From Euglena gracilis (taxonomy: Eukaryota > Euglenida > Euglenophyceae > Euglenales), in contig CP154954.1 in assembly GCA_039621445.1 (NCBI GenBank), positions 50,385,847 through 50,449,846 of the forward strand: a stretch of DNA of 64,000 nucleotides, read 5' to 3'. Below, in pieces: positions 63,761 through 64,000 of the stretch. Below the pieces are notes generated by a model. The model searched no databases and was not told the origin of the DNA. It worked only from the letters and a program-made list of their open reading frames with translations. How positions within the stretch are numbered: the stretch's first letter is position 1; every line of letters begins with the position of its first letter. The translations under genes and the position numbers were made by a program.

Positions 63761-64000
63761 AAAGTGCCCAATTGTTATTGTTATTTTTAATCAATTTTTT
63801 ATCTCCAATTTTGGACTCCACCGGTAGTACCAACCAAACAGGTTGTCATCGTCGAAGGTCCTCATTAACAATTTGGCCACTACCCGGCCCATGCGTTGCC
63901 CAGGGGATCCCTCGGCTGCTACCTGTGCTCTTTGTCTCCCAGGTCATGTGAAGTTTCAGGAATTGCACCGCATCCCTGCAGCCTCAAATACAGACCACAC

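Overview
The window is nuclear DNA of a unicellular eukaryote, most likely a euglenid and possibly a diplonemid or another euglenozoan. No gene is continuous. Protein-like sequence lies in short, often GC3-rich exons of about 36 to 200 nt, spread through a sea of G/C homopolymers, hairpins, microsatellites and DNA-transposon-like elements. The best diagnostic evidence is a kinesin gene on the minus strand, whose conserved motor domain shows where exons must join. Its introns are not GT-AG. They carry CAG (or a variant) near +4 to +6 and CTG (or a variant) near -8 to -6, and their ends pair in stems of up to 11-12 bp. That is the published description of euglenid nonconventional introns, as I recall it. 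Conventional GT-AG introns also occur here, notably in a transposon-borne gene at 51.2-51.7 kb.

Layout. 0.5-3.7 kb: minus-strand exons of a CCHC zinc-knuckle protein. 4.8-7.2 kb: a duplicated segment. 7.4-8.7 kb: a 7-bp-TSD transposon and exons of an unrecognised minus-strand gene. 9-15 kb: repeats, two more transposons and weak exon candidates. 15.4-30.3 kb: the kinesin gene (coiled-coil exon at 15.5 kb, motor exons from 19.8 to 30.3 kb), with introns up to 5 kb that hold other mobile elements. 30.4-47 kb: composite repeats, large palindromes and inverted duplications, with a possible N-terminal exon at 40.3 kb, hAT-like coding sequence at 40.7-41.1 kb and an ORF bracketed by inverted repeats at 44.2-45.2 kb. 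47.4-48.1 kb: a proline-rich putative zinc-ribbon protein. 49-60 kb: a dense series of small transposons with clear target-site duplications (TSDs), including a three-level nest, around plus-strand GC-rich exons. 60-64 kb: repeats and weak exon candidates.

The most interesting point links the two main observations. A 415-bp element at 52461-52875 sits inside a plus-strand exon. It has ends CAG...CTG and a perfect 8-bp TSD. The intron rule read from the kinesin gene (cut 3 nt before CAG and 5 nt after CTG, 3+5=8) would remove exactly this element plus one TSD copy and restore the reading frame. This suggests that these nonconventional introns arise from, or are, CAG...CTG DNA transposons. No rRNA, tRNA or CRISPR was recognised. 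Most long open frames in the window are low-complexity artefacts.
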